In this document: in pieces, positions 40,401 to 53,155 of the stretch
Position numbering within the stretch: position 1 is the stretch's first letter
Layout of the letters: every line of letters starts with the position of its first letter
Source of the DNA: Anseranas semipalmata
Lineage: Eukaryota > Chordata > Aves > Anseriformes > Anseranatidae
DNA: 64,000 bases
Assembly: GCA_013399115.1 (NCBI GenBank)
Contig: VXAA01007212.1
Span: 127,462-191,461, forward strand
Direction: 5' to 3'
Program-made: the position numbers and the translations under genes
Notes under the pieces: model-generated
Seen by the model: only the letters and a program-made list of their open reading frames with translations
Told to the model about the DNA's origin: nothing
Databases searched by the model: none

Positions 40401-40735
40401 CCTACATTTTCTTTTAAATCTTCACAGGATCAAACTCCATCAGTTAGCTATCAGGCCCAAGCTGAAGATAGTTTTGTTCAGGATCAGGTAACAAAATCAG
40501 AAGTGGTTCCCAAGCTAGATCTGTCTCCCACTCCCAATGCCTCTTCTCCCAGGTGTTATATTATTGACACTTGGTTCACCAAGCAGCTCCTTTCTCTTCT
40601 CCTGTTCCTGTAATCTCAGACTTGTAGGCTGGAGGAACAAGCCCCATCATGTGAGGAAAGGTTCAGTCCTCACCTCCATATCCCCATCTCTTCTGTCTTC
40701 TGACAATATTGTTTTGACAGCAAACCTGACAGGAA
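37414..40735. other. Unique sequence, no gene seen
   Basis: A T-run with TTTG units sits at about 38575-38602. A 114-codon frame (38559-38903, plus) starts in that tract and shows no recognisable domain. Nothing else supported. Confidence 0.5.
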
Positions 40736-40757
40736 AAATAAATAAATAAATAAATAA
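40736..40757 (+). repeat. AATA microsatellite
   Basis: About five AATA units at the end of an A-rich stretch. Confidence 0.85.
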
Positions 40758-41942
40758 TCTTCAATACAGGTTTCATGTTGTGAAAGATTTATATGTTTAT
40801 ATCCTGCATAACCACAAAAAAAAGGAATGATGGGGACAGGAAGAATATGAGGGGAATCCTTTAATAAGGCTTGAAATCATCACAGTCCCAAAGCAAACAT
40901 TATTTGCCTTTAATTAGCTTCCAAGCAGCATTATACAACACTTGCAGCCATTAAGCAGACTTCTATTCCTAGATACAAGAACTGCTATCCCAACATGCTC
41001 TGATACAATGTGAAATAAGCCTCCTCCGTAAAATATTTAATAAATCCACAAAAGCAGAATAACAGGTAATGGGCAACCTCATCAAGTCCATGAAAAGTGG
41101 GATTTAGTCATTAGATCTCGTCGCTTCTTGACTTCCCAAACAGATTATCCAAACAACATAGCTTACTGAACATCAGAAAACATAACCACATCCTAAACCC
41201 GAGATGGAAAAATAAATACATGGGGATGTTATTCCAATATGAATTTATTGGATTTTTTATTCATTTGCAAAAACAGATTAGCTCCTTTGTTGTTGAGATG
41301 AACAAGTTTCAGTTCTCATTGAAACTTCTGAAAGCTCTGTGTGGATAAAGAAAGAATTACTGTGGTTATAAATACCAGTACAGTATTAAAATATTGTTAA
41401 TATAGCAATTCAAGAAGGATGAATGTATTTTATATGTAAAAATCTCTCCCATATAAGCTAGGTATTGAAAAACATATTGTTCTGCATAGATATACTTTCT
41501 AAGACAACTTTTGCTTAATTTACTCATCGCAAAGCAAGAAATCTGATAAAAGTTCCAGTGTCCTACATAGTGTCACTTTTATAAATCAGTCTGGATTTGC
41601 CCCTGAAGTTAAAAAGAAATAACTCCCAGGACAATGAAAAATAATTTACTGTAGAACATATACGTCAATCAACAGTGAAAAATTTCCTTAATTTCCAAGG
41701 TCTACCTTAGGAGCTATAGTTGGATGTTATTTGGTTTCTCCACAGAAAGCTAGATATTTCTCTTAAATTCAGTAAGATCTCTGAATTTCCTATAAATACT
41801 TATACAACATACAAGAAAGGTTTGAGGAAAAAATAAAATCTCTGTGAGCTGAAACTTAATAGATTGCAGTTGGTTGCTCCAAACTGTTTGTGGTTAAAAG
41901 CATTTTAAAAGCACAGTGTTATTACGCTATGAGTAAGTCAGG
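40758..41942. other. Unique AT-rich sequence, no gene seen
   Basis: No open frame of note and no repeat recognised. The sequence near 41880-41940 has no low complexity. Confidence 0.5.
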
Positions 41943-41980
41943 TTTTCTTTCTTTCCTTTTTTTTTTTTTTTTTGTTGTTT
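41943..41980 (+). repeat. Pyrimidine tract with poly-T
   Basis: Interrupted CTTT units lead into 17 consecutive T (41957-41973), then TTG units. It resembles a polypyrimidine tract but no AG acceptor with a credible exon follows. Confidence 0.85.
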
Positions 41981-42403
41981 TTCCTCTCCAGGATAATTTT
42001 TACCAGGAATTGCCACCTTGAGCAAATCTTACACTAACCCAAATGCCAGATGTTAATTTCCCTAAACTGTTTTTGTGTGACTGCCTTTCCTGAAGTATCA
42101 TGGAAGCCATAAGCCCAGTTTCAGGGGTACTGAGCACCCAAAGCTCCAGTTAATTCAGTGGTGGCTGTGGATGCTGGGCAATCTTTAAAAACGAGTTATA
42201 AGGCAATGCTGCTGAATAGAGAAAGACCTGGAAGCTCCTAGCATGGAGAACACCCATTGACTCATCTGGTATTTCCATACATGAAAGCTTGGAAAATGGC
42301 CTTCTGTTCTCAAATATTAGGAGGATCTGGGACTTCATTATGGATTTTCTTAGTTTCCATCTCACAAACACACTTACACACTTTAAAGTAAATTAAAACT
42401 AAC

Positions 42404-42478
42404 CTCTGTGTGTGTGCATGTATGTTCGTCTATGTATACAAACAAACACACAAACATACATGCACACATACACACAGC
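42404..42478. repeat. Degenerate TG/CA microsatellite with strand switch
   Basis: TG-type units (42404-42437) switch to CA and CAAA units (42439-42476), making a loose inverted repeat of alternating sequence. Frames through it (87 codons, minus; Cys/Val-rich) are artefacts. Confidence 0.8.
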
Positions 42479-42569
42479 CCTCTGTATTGTATTTTGAGGT
42501 AGCGAACACGAACTCCTGCTAGTCTTTAGCCTTTTGCTATTTAGAGTTCGCAAGAAGGGAAACGAGATG

Positions 42570-42589
42570 CATATATATATATATATATT
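42570..42589. repeat. AT dinucleotide microsatellite
   Basis: About nine to ten AT units followed by 'ttaatattttt'. Confidence 0.9.
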
Positions 42590-45500
42590 TAATATTTTTG
42601 CCAATAATAAAGAGATGATCTGTCTCCTAGAGAAGCAGCAAGCCAACCACCTTACTACTATGCACCAGCCATAACATTACCAACGTCATTTTGGTGAGCT
42701 CTTCCAAGCTTGAGAATCTGAGCAGATGCCCCTTTTAGTGGGATATCACCTTATTTTTTGGCAAATTCACAGTCTTGTGAACTTTTGTACTTCTCAGCAA
42801 AACAATAAGGATGAAACAGCTTTAAGATGAACATAGCTTGCACCAATGTTACTAGGAAGCTGTCTGGTCAATTTAGGATTGCCAGAGCCTCACACATTCT
42901 GCCAGCCACCAACAGGATGAAAGGTGGAAGAAATAGGTCCTTAACATGTGGTTCACTGTGCCAGCTTTATATTTGTTTGGAATTCCCTCATATTAAACAA
43001 ACCAGTGTGACTTCGTTGCACTGTCTGAAAAGTGCAAGGAAGAGATAGAAGGGGTAAGTATGTGGACCTAAGACTACATGAGAAAAAGTGTGGGCCAAAA
43101 AGGCGACAATGATTAACGCAGTTTGCCAAATGCCTACTATCACATTTCACAACTCTGAATTTCAAAAGAAAAAAAAGCATTGTTCATCCCTCTTATTACA
43201 GATGTTCTGCAAAGTGAAAACTACATCAAACAACAAAGAAAGAGTATACTGGTTTATTTTAATGGAAAAAAAAATTAAGACAGCTGCAAAAATGAAGATT
43301 TCTTAAGTGCTTCTTAATTAAATAAAACATTGCTGAGCTGAGACCCAAATCTGTGTAAAAGGCACTTCTCTTGCAAATACGTCCCTGACACAGTGTTCCC
43401 TTTTAGCCAGTGGTTGGCACAGGGGTACGGTCTTCTGCATCTTTTGAGAACAGGCCTGAAAGTCACAGTTCCTAAAATCTCTTGTCTCAATCTGCTTGGA
43501 AATAGTGACTTATACCTTTATGAAAAGATAAGGAAACAAGTAATTTTACCAACACCAGTTGCCTTTCCAAAAACAAGCCAGTGTTTATTGACTTTCTGGA
43601 TATATGACCAAAGCTTTTGTGTTACAAAAGTCGCTTCAGCGAAGTTTTTATTAAGACAGAGAGCAGATTAGCTGTCTAAGATCTTTTCTGCTCTCTCTGT
43701 CTTTGGAATACTTCCTCTTATCTAGCTTCTCTCTGTGGCTGTATGAATGCTATGTGAATGTGAATGTTACAGCTTATTCAGTGGTAAAGCAAAATCATGA
43801 TGTTCCTGTCCAGTGCCCTCTCACTCTTATCTCAGGTGTTGTTGTCTCTGTACTGTAAACAGATCATGGAAACAAACCAAAAAAGCCACCCATATAGCTA
43901 TATCAGTGCAACTGAGGATGAAGTTTCATACTTTTTTATTTTGTTTCATATGCAAGCTGGCAGGGAAAAAATATCGTGAAAAAGGTAGCAAAAAAAGGGT
44001 TCATCTACAGCCAGCTCAGTTCACTGAGGTGACTTACTGAATGAATGGTCTCTCCCTAATGCCTGGATAGGGGAGATGGCAAGACAGGAATACATAGTCA
44101 AAAGGCTGGGAAGTGAGAGATTGCCCATTTCACTGTCAGCCCTCACTTATGTTCAATTATAGTGACCATAAAATCACTCCCTGGGAAGGAAAGAGCTTAT
44201 GGCATAGTGGTGGAGTGAACCTTGCGTTTGGAACTACCACTTCCTCACTGTATAAGGACACAAGTAGTATCCAGGGCCTCTTCAAGATCTTCTGCTTCTC
44301 CAGTTCTCCTGTCCTGTTCCCCTCATTCATTTTCTCCCACAGATGTCTCCATTCCTTTGGTCCTTGTGAAACAGGGTTCCCTCCAATCAGGCGGAGATCC
44401 AGCATCTTCCTCCTCTACAAAGAAGCATATGGGTTTGGTATGTATTTTGTTCTGCTGTCAGTCAATCCTACAGAGGTGGACTGACAAGAAGAGTATTTTT
44501 CTCCAAAAAATGTTTGTACATATATGGAAGAGCATTCTGCTACTCAATTTGACTTCCACTAGTAAAGTTCAGGCCTGTGACCTGAGCAATCATTAGGAGG
44601 AAGGACTTCAACACAGGATTTATGTCAATATTCACACGTAACCATGAACTTAATTTGCTCTGTGACATACTGTTACTCAGGCAACCGAGGCCTATAGTTT
44701 TAATATGAAGACATATTTATAGCTGTTTATAGGTAGATACAGTCAAACTTTTGTCAACATGAACACAGCATGTAGCATTAAAATGTTCAAACACAGCATA
44801 GAGCAACTATGGAATCAGACAAGGAAAATCAAGTTAGACAAGAAAAGAATTACTAGTGTGAAAAAAAAAACACATTAAAACTAAGCCTTTTCATATGAAT
44901 AAAAAAGAAAGGAGAAAAAATACAAAGAGATTTTTGTTCATTTGTTCACCTTTAACATTCAGGAGGATAAATAGTCTACAAGTTGGATGTGGTATTGACA
45001 TAAGAGGTATCATTCTAATTAATATGGAACACATAACTTTTATTGGAGAACAAGAGCAATGAGTACAGAATGGTGACTTTCTGTTTAAAATATTTGGAAG
45101 GCCGGCTCACACTACGACCTGCTTCCAGTTTCCAGTGGTATTAGGGATGAAGCCAGTATAAATCCAGTTGTCACAAAAGAACAAGTTATAGTATATATTA
45201 AACCACAAAAAATACTTTCAAATAACATTAAGGGTATGACTTAAGCCCACAAAAGCTAGGAAATTCAGAGTTAGGGCTGCAACTCTGTCCTCAACTCACC
45301 CCATTTTGTTTAGGTATTATAACAGATATGAAGAGAGCTCCATGAAACATGATGGTTTTGGTTTACAAGGATTAGCACAAAATTTGGCATTCATCTGTGC
45401 TAGGTACGGTTTGCCAATTTAGCTAGAGCTGACAAAGCCTTCTCATGGAGAGGAAGATTATACGAGCAGTTAGCCAGATCCCTGCATTAAATGTTAATAA

Positions 45501-46623
45501 TAGAATGCATGCCTTTCTTCACCTGATTAACTACATGAATCGTGTTCCTGGACTTCAAATAGTTAACTTCTGGAAATATTTGCTGGGAATCATAAGATTA
45601 TTGGGCTAACCTGTGAATGTATCCAGGTCTGTATTGAGTAAGAAGGTGATCACAGTGGCTGATGTTTGAATATGCTAAAGATAGAAGCCAAAACACAAAT
45701 GCAGCAGTGGGTTGATAAATAGTAATGACTCTCTAATGGAAAATATGTGATCATTTGATCAAAGTGATGAGATTCAACAAAAAGGACATTTAAAAAGTAA
45801 CAGCAAGTTAAGAGATGAGAACAAGAAATAACTAAAATCAGACGACTAGCTACAGGAGTTGAAGGAGATTTTTTTCTGATACCCAACAATAGTATGACTT
45901 GCATCAGTCTGAGTTGAAGCTGTGAGGAAAGAGAAGAAGAGAAACACATGTACATGTTTTATTTAGCCCTACCTATGTCTTACACTTGCTAAAGTGAAGA
46001 GTGATTGCTTTCTGCAACATTCAAAGCTTTATTACTTTTGCTGTCTTGAGCTGTAAATATTCAGGATTTCCATTTAGATTTGATCAACCTCTGAATCATT
46101 CTAGAAAATGTTATGAGTAGTTCCACCATCCCAGCAAATTTCAGCCTGCCATGAAGGAAAAACTCTGTCATTTACCATCTTCTGCAGATAAAATTGAACA
46201 GGTAGCTCATGATTTTTCTGACTCGTCACACAAGCAGTAATGTGTATCTCTGAAGAGATGAAGCTGGGATGCTTACAACATTAATATTTTGAAAGGCTGC
46301 ACATCTGGGAGTCTGCAGGCTATGGAAGTTTGACAGTGGAGTCCAAATACCCTAAGAAGGTAGTGGATGGAAAGTGTGCAGTGAGGAAATGTGCTAGAAA
46401 TGGTTGAGCTAGAAACAGTAGCTGAAGCCTACTGAGATGAAGGGAAATTTAAAGCACATACTACACTACTAAAGCTCACACATATTACTACTAAAGCACT
46501 ACTGAAGCATGTACATATCACCGTGGAACCATAACACAGAAGTTTGGTTGGGGTCCATTTGGGAAAAATATGATTAGAGCACTGGAAAAAAAACACCAGA
46601 AGGGATTTCTCACCTGTATAACT
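42590..46623. other. Unique sequence, no gene seen
   Basis: Frames of 123 and 124 codons overlap in two frames at 44113-44596 with an 82-codon minus frame across them; such stacking is typical of stop-poor chance sequence. An imperfect 'actactaaagc' repeat lies at about 46462-46505. No exon, RNA gene or repeat family recognised. Confidence 0.5.
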
Positions 46624-47125
46624 TCATAGATTGACAGAATGCTGAGGGCAGAGGGCACCTCTGGTGCTTGCCTAGTCCAATGCCTCTCCTCAGAGCAGAC
46701 TTAGAGCAGCTTGCTCAGGCCCATGTCCAGTCAGGTTTTGAGTATCTCCAAGGATGAAGAATACACAACTTCTCTGGGCAACCTGTTCCAGTGCTTGACC
46801 ACTGTCTGTGTAAAAACAAACAAACAAACAAACAAACAAAAACCACTTTTTCTTATGTTTAATCAGAATTTCCTATGTTTCATTTCACGTCCATTGCCTC
46901 TTATCCTTTCACAGGATACCACTGAGAAGGTTCTAGCTTGGTCTTTTTTTACTCCCTTCATTTAGGTATTTATACACTTTGATAAGATCCACCTGAGCCC
47001 TGTCTTCTTAGGACTAAATAATCTTAACTCTCTCAGTTTCTCCTCATATGTCAGATGCTCCAATTCCTAAATCATCTTCATGCCCTTTGCTGGACTCACT
47101 CCTATTTGTCCAAGTCCATTTAATC
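46624..47125 (-). mobile_element. CR1 LINE, old copy with internal microsatellite
   Basis: Inverted CR1 3' region of about 500 bp. Antisense landmarks: 'tcatagattgacagaatgct' (eroded terminal repeats), 'ctccaaggatgaagaataca', 'tctctgggcaacctgttcca', 'ccattgcctcttatcctttc', 'ggataccactgagaa', 'tatttatacactttgataag', 'ctcagtttctcctcatatgt' and 'ccctttgctggact'. It is more diverged than the copy at 12795, so presumably older. A (CAAA)n tract (46815-46842) lies where the intact family has an A-rich 'cagtaaagaa'-type segment. Confidence 0.9.
46815..46842 (+). repeat. CAAA microsatellite inside CR1
   Basis: About six to seven CAAA units, perfect, within the inverted CR1. It probably arose by slippage from the A-rich 'taaaaa' segment of the element. 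Confidence 0.92.
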
Positions 47126-48354
47126 TTTTTCTTTGAGGCTTGAGATAGGTTGTGTTAGTACATGACTGACACAGGATAAGAGGATACACAAGATCAGCTA
47201 CCAAGACTGAACAAAGCCTCTGTAATTTAACTTTGTGCCCAAATATTCATGTTGAACTAGCTCTATCTGCTTTGTGCAGAAAACATGCTCCCATACTCCA
47301 ACTGTTCCCCTGCTGATGCCTGGTTACTTGTTAAGCTAATGTGACTTTGTTGCGAGTCCTCAGCCTGAACATGCCAAACCCAATTTGTAGGCAGTGTTTG
47401 GGGGCAATCACTATCAGAAATGGTACTGAAAAACAGACCTCAGTTTAATTCTCTGTGGAGTCATTTTTGCATTCAATAAAGTTAATTTAAATGAACTATA
47501 TTCAATCTTTCACTTCCCTTCCAAATGCCAAAACATTCTGATATAAAAGTTTTAGCTTCAATCAATAACTCACCAGAAGAAAATGAAAAGGAATTAACTT
47601 ACAGTAACATATTATGAAACATTAAAAAGCACAGTTATTTAACTCAGAACAATATTCACAACTGTGACCTGCAACTCTGTTAAATTCCGAATTCATTACA
47701 AGCCCTAAATACAACCTATGTTCCTTGAAAGAGCTGTAAATATTCTGAACAAGTCATGACCCAGTTTTCAGCACAGTTGTGCCAAACTATTTTTGTGTTT
47801 AAATAAAAATAACAAAAATGCATATTTTTTGCATAGCTTCAACACAAAATTGAGGGGGCAGAAAGGGGAGAACTGTGGGCTGGGATGAGTTTCACTTTAC
47901 AATTTTGGAGCAACCAAAACTCAAAGTAAAATGAACACGGTGAGTGCATAGAACCACAGGAACCAAAACCAATGAAAAGGTTGGAATGGAATGTTTTTAC
48001 AGCTTTTATATCTATCAGGGTAGCTAGGTGCTATCTGGCCTCTCTCACAATAGCATTTGGATAATGCATTCTGTAGCAATTTTCACACGTGACTCTCAAC
48101 AGTGAGGCCATTAATGGAATAATTTGTGTAATTCTGATGCCCACTCTTAAAAAAAGATATTAAAAAATTGTATAGAACTCGGGAAAGAAAAATAAGAATG
48201 AATCATGATTTGGAAAATTAGTCTTAGAATGACAGAACAGAAAAGTTCAGTCTAGTTAATTTATCCAAGAGAAGTTAAATAGGTGACCCGATAGTAGTTT
48301 ATCAGTGATTAAAATAGAAGACTTTCAACAGTGGATTTTTTTTTTTAATTAAAA

Positions 48355-48355
<1 letters not shown>
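47126..48355. other. Unique sequence, no gene seen
   Basis: AT-rich, low in repeats. The part at about 47460-47840 has dense AT-rich words without simple repetition and could be a conserved non-coding element, but no specific motif supports this. Confidence 0.45.
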
Positions 48356-48388
<33 letters not shown>

Positions 48389-48458
48389 AGAAGAAGAAGA
48401 AGAAGAAGAAGAAGAAGAAGAAGAAGAAGAAGAAGAAGAAGAAGAAGAAGAAGAAGAA
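48356..48458 (+). repeat. Long GAA/AAG trinucleotide microsatellite
   Basis: A purine tract of about 100 bases. From 48367 to 48458 the AAG unit is uninterrupted (about 30 units); one GAG interruption precedes it. The 69-codon poly-serine frame on the minus strand (48302-48511) is the translation of this repeat and not a gene. Confidence 0.98.
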
Positions 48459-50314
48459 CTAATAGCTAGAAACTGAAGCTTAAAAATTAAGAATAAAAAT
48501 AAGGTGCACATTTTGGATTATCAAGATAATAACAAATAACATACAAGTCTTATAGTGAAATTATTCACCTCTTTAAGTCATTGAATAAAAAAGAAATGTC
48601 TTAACACATTTTTCCTAAATCCATCAAAAAGGGCTTAACGCTAAGGTCATAAAGATAAGATTTAGAATAAGATTCTGATAACTTCAGTCATAATGCAGCA
48701 AAAAAACAAAATGGAAAAAATCCCATAAATGTCAGTTTAGGAGACACACAGATGACAATGAAAGTTGAAATTTTCTAATCTGATAAAACTTCTAATGATT
48801 TTTTTCATTGTGGTCTAAATTCCATCAAAGTTAATACGATTTTTCCTGCTGACTAGAAAAGATGGAATGTGAAGTAAGTTTGAGGACTTCTGAAAATCTT
48901 ACCCTTACTTTCACAAAAGCTGACATTTGACAAGAAGCTTTAATAATAAATTCCTCAAGAAAAAAAAAAAAAAAAAACAACTCACTTAAGCTTCTCACTT
49001 AAGCTACTTCTGCTTTGAGAACAAAGAAACAATGTTTGCCACATTACATTACACTTCTAATGTAAGCCACATTAGAAGCCTTAGAAAATAATCTTTAAAA
49101 CAATATGTCTATATGTCTTGCAGCACTATTCCTTTCTTCCAGAAGTATTCCAGATCATATTGTTTACCAACGGTCAAAACAGAAGTGGAGGGAGAACCCC
49201 TTGCTTTATCCATCAGTGAAATGAAACCATCCTCAAGAGCAGCTCAACAAAATTTCCCAGTGTCTTGCTCCTGTGAAATTACAGGGAATTTGAGGTAGTT
49301 AGCTGGATTAACAAAACCAATCATCTTACAAGAATATGCAAGTCATTTCCAACTGGAATTTGCTTTTACTGAAAAACACTCAAGAATTTTACTCTTTCTA
49401 TCCCAGAACACAGCAGTAGTAACTCAGAAACAAATTCTCAGCTACTATAATATGAGAATACTCAATTCAGCTGAAGCTAGAACATAAAAGCTCTTTTAGA
49501 GGAGGGCTGTTGGTGACCCATTTTAAGACTCAGATCCTCAGGATTAAGATGTCTTTTCCTGTGCATCTTGCAATGGGACTAAGCTACCAGAGGTTAATAT
49601 CGGACAACAATCCAAGTTATGCAGTCAATTGAACAAAAGTTCGACTCCAGTTATTGGGAGTTCTGCTCAGTTGAAGGCCTCAGAATTTGGCCCAGTTATA
49701 GAAGGCCCTACTCTAATTGAGTTATTCATTTTTAGCCCTAAGCATTCCTCTTCCTCAGTGAAGTGTGCCAAGAAAACTCAAAAACTGAGCAACACAGAAG
49801 TAATATTAAACTTTAACAATGCTTTGCACTGACACAGGGAGGACTCTCAAAGCTATTTAGAAACAATGGCATGATGTGCAACTGTAGCCAGGGAATTCAC
49901 AGTATATGATACTTACAGATGTGCTTTTTGTTGGGACCATCTCCTGTATGCTCCCATAAGTTTTTTTTATGCCTCATGTTCCTATGCATAGTACTTAACC
50001 TAACATACTTAAATCTCACTAAAGTTACTGTTAGTTACATGCTAAAGGTTGTAAGTGCCTAGCCAGGATGTCAGCTGTTTATTTCTTAAATATTACTCAC
50101 TTCTAATTAATATATTTCTACTTTTTTATATTTAAAACATCATTTAATTGAACTGTATATTAAAATTACTGTTTTGGCCTCTGTTCAATGGATGCTTAAA
50201 GTTTGCCTAATTTTGCCTAATTAGATAGCCTGATTAGATGGTCTCTGAATCAGTTAGTCCGTAATATATGACATGAAACAAAGAATGAATATTCTATTGT
50301 ACATAGTTAGTTTG
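48459..50314. other. Unique AT-rich sequence, no gene seen
   Basis: Contains an A-run (about 18) at 48960-48977 and a 13-bp tandem duplication of 'tctcacttaagct' just after it (about 48981-49005). Small repeats of 'cacatta' occur near 49040-49080. Nothing coding is supported. Confidence 0.5.
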
Positions 50315-50316
50315 GA

Positions 50317-50392
<76 letters not shown>

Positions 50393-50406
50393 GAAAGAAA
50401 AGAAAA
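50315..50406 (+). repeat. Long GAAA tetranucleotide microsatellite
   Basis: Nineteen perfect GAAA units (50315-50390) followed by interrupted GA/GAAA and an A-run to 50406. The Lys/Glu/Arg repeat in the 106-codon plus frame (50273-50593) is this tract translated. Confidence 0.98.
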
Positions 50407-52190
50407 AACTTATAAAGCTTTTAGAAATAGTTATGTACGTTTCAAAAGGATTATTTTTTCTGAAGTTTTGTTTTTTTCTACTTTTTTTCTACTAGTATTT
50501 TCTACTTGTTTAAATACTTCCAAGTTACTTGTATGTAACATTATAATAGCATGCTTTACAACCTTTAAATTCGGGGAAATGCGCTGCTCCTGAACAGGAA
50601 CAGTCTTAACTCACATCCGAGATTTGCATCTTATGGAAAGTGTAGCATGGATGATGATCATTTAGGGGCAAACTTAACGGCAATTCTCATTTTTGAGTTC
50701 TTGACTTTGAATAAATGCCTATGTTTTTTAAAACAGCAAAGTACAAAATTGGCAACATCTATCACCTGACACTATTTTGATACCCACGTGAGTCATGAGT
50801 AGGCCCGAAACATCTTGCTGCATGGCGCAGACCACTAACATGCAGGAGAGGAAGGAAGCTGGTAGTTGGTTGTTCTTACTGGTTGTTCTTGCCTTCACTC
50901 CCATTTATTCCCAGCTGCATCATCCATTTCCCAGCCAGTCCCAGTCTCTCCCTGACCAAATCTCCTTGCCTAACCAGTCCCTGAGTTCACCAGGATGTCA
51001 CAGGTGTTTTGTTGGCTTCATCTCATGTAATGTATATGTTCTCCTGTGAATACTCATCTGCAGAGGATTCTTATTTTTGTTCAACAGAATGAGATAAGAA
51101 TTTCTAGAGCATGATTAATCCTTCAAAATACAGATTCCTGAAACAGGACCCAATCTAAATGTCCCTGTAGCATTACTTTGATTATAAAAGGGAGCCTACG
51201 TGATCAGCTCTACTGTCAATGTTCACATTACGGACATCTAAAGTTAAGTAAGATGAATCCCATCTTCCGTTATGAAATTATATTTGTAATTCAGGTGGTC
51301 TGTAATTAGACAAAGGAAGTATAGGCATACAACAAAACACCTATGACTATTCCTAATAATTTTCCAGTATCAGATAAATACCACTAGTGGCAAATCCGAA
51401 AGTATTTGGTGTTTACCAGTCATGTCTTATCAACTAATCTCTATATTAACAGACTGTAGACTGCATTCAAAGATCATATATTGTCAAAGGATAGGTTAGA
51501 AGAACATGACTAATAGGTAATTATTCATTTAAGATAATGTCAGCTTCTGACTGTATGAGCTACCATTCCCTGTCCCTGTTGTAGGCAAGCATTCCTACTC
51601 CCACTCCTGTGCTAGGATGCACATTGATACATGGTCAGCAAACTAATTCAGACAAAAAGTTAGGAGTCTTCATCTGGGTTAGTTCTCTAAAAGTCAAGAA
51701 GCGCAACTACGCCCACCATTGTCTGAGGATAGGTGAGGTCACCACTTTTGGCAGGAGCACTTACTTAGATCATCTTCAAGTAATTGTGAAAGCACAACCT
51801 TAGCTACATGCAGAGAGCTACTTCTCATTATCTTTAGCATTGCCACAGCATGTAACCACTCATTCTCAGATGCCTGCTAAAATGCAATGTGAAATTCATT
51901 TGTTAGTGCCTGAGAGGTCACCTGACAACTAGAGAAGTACCAAATGAGCACTAAAGAAGTAAAAACCTTTGTGTTCAAGAGTAAACAGAATCAGATCAGT
52001 GGAAAGCTTCATTTTTAAATGGGAAGAAGTTAAGTGAATAAAAGTTGCAGCCAGAACAACTCAAGACATTCTGAAATTTTTGTTCAAAACAGGAAGAAAA
52101 CAGACACCCAACATAAAGATCATCTTTTGACAAATTCTCTATCCCTGCACCAAAACGTAGTGGTTCAAATTTTCTCAGTAAAATAGTTGC

Positions 52191-52208
52191 TTTTTTTTTT
52201 TTTTTTTT
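52191..52208 (+). repeat. Poly-T tract
   Basis: Eighteen consecutive T with no retroposed sequence recognised beside it. Confidence 0.92.
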
Positions 52209-52520
52209 GGTTTCTTAGAAAGAAGTGGACTATTTGGAATAAAATTTCCTCCAAGAAATCCTGCCTGAGATAGATACATACCACTGAAAAGTTCACTTAA
52301 ATAGTTAAAGCTTAGCTAATGAAAACAAGCTTTTATAATGAGACACATCTGAAAACTTTAATACTAGGCAGTGTTTCCAGTCCCAATAATAATACATGTA
52401 TTGTAGAAACCTTTGTATGAGAAATGCTGGTGTTGTTGAAGTGAAAACATTGTTGTCCAGGTATGCCGATGTTTTAAACGTTCTTTCTATAAATGCTACA
52501 TGAGCATATTGAATGCTCTG

Positions 52521-52564
52521 CAATAATAATAATGATGATAATAGTAATAATAGTAATAATAATA
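52521..52564 (+). repeat. Imperfect AAT microsatellite
   Basis: About 14 AAT-like triplets with GAT and AGT interruptions. Confidence 0.9.
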
Positions 52565-53155
52565 AACACATCCCATATAATACTCATGCTTGCAAAGATA
52601 AACGGAATATAGAACAACTGATACTCACAAATAGCCCTGTGCTCTAGGCATATAGAACTATCAGAGTGCAACTGCTTATGAACAAGTGAAGCTACGCCTC
52701 AAAAATAACTTCAGACTTTAACTCTCAAGTCCACTAAATAAGTATTAATTATTATTAATTTATATGACAATACTGTTTAAAGAGTTCAGTACGGCACCGT
52801 ATGGATATGTCAAAAACACAGACCCTGCCTTCAAGAGTTTACAGGATTAAGTCTGACCTATTTTATCATAAAGATGCAGATCCAGATATTCATGGGGTTT
52901 TGCTTGAAGTGGTGTTTTGATTGCACATTTCTCAAGAACACATATCACTTCAAGATCTTCTAGATAATATACTGGCAAAAAGAAATTTAACACACATACC
53001 CCCCAAAGCCTTGTGAGGGCCCAAGGGCTAATCAAAACCACTACAGGCCTTTTAGCAACTAAACTGAATTAATCAAATCATCCCTGCTGTTTTTTGTTAA
53101 TGTTTGGACAATCTAGCTTTTCTGCAGTATGCTCTAGCAGTCTGAGTAGAGGACA

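Larger units (their letters stand above)
50407..53155. other. Unique sequence, no gene seen
   Basis: Contains a T-run of 18 (52191-52208) and an imperfect AAT repeat (52521-52564). Frames stay under 90 codons; the Ile/Leu-rich minus frames at 52305-52671 are products of the AAT tract. Confidence 0.5.

Noticed and set aside
44113..44596. Two overlapping frames of 123 and 124 codons
   Set aside because: Two plus frames and a minus frame are open at once, which points to chance lack of stops.
48302..48511. Poly-serine open frame
   Set aside because: It is the reading of the GAA/TTC microsatellite.
50273..50593. Lys/Glu/Arg-repeat open frame
   Set aside because: It is the reading of the GAAA microsatellite with chance flanks.
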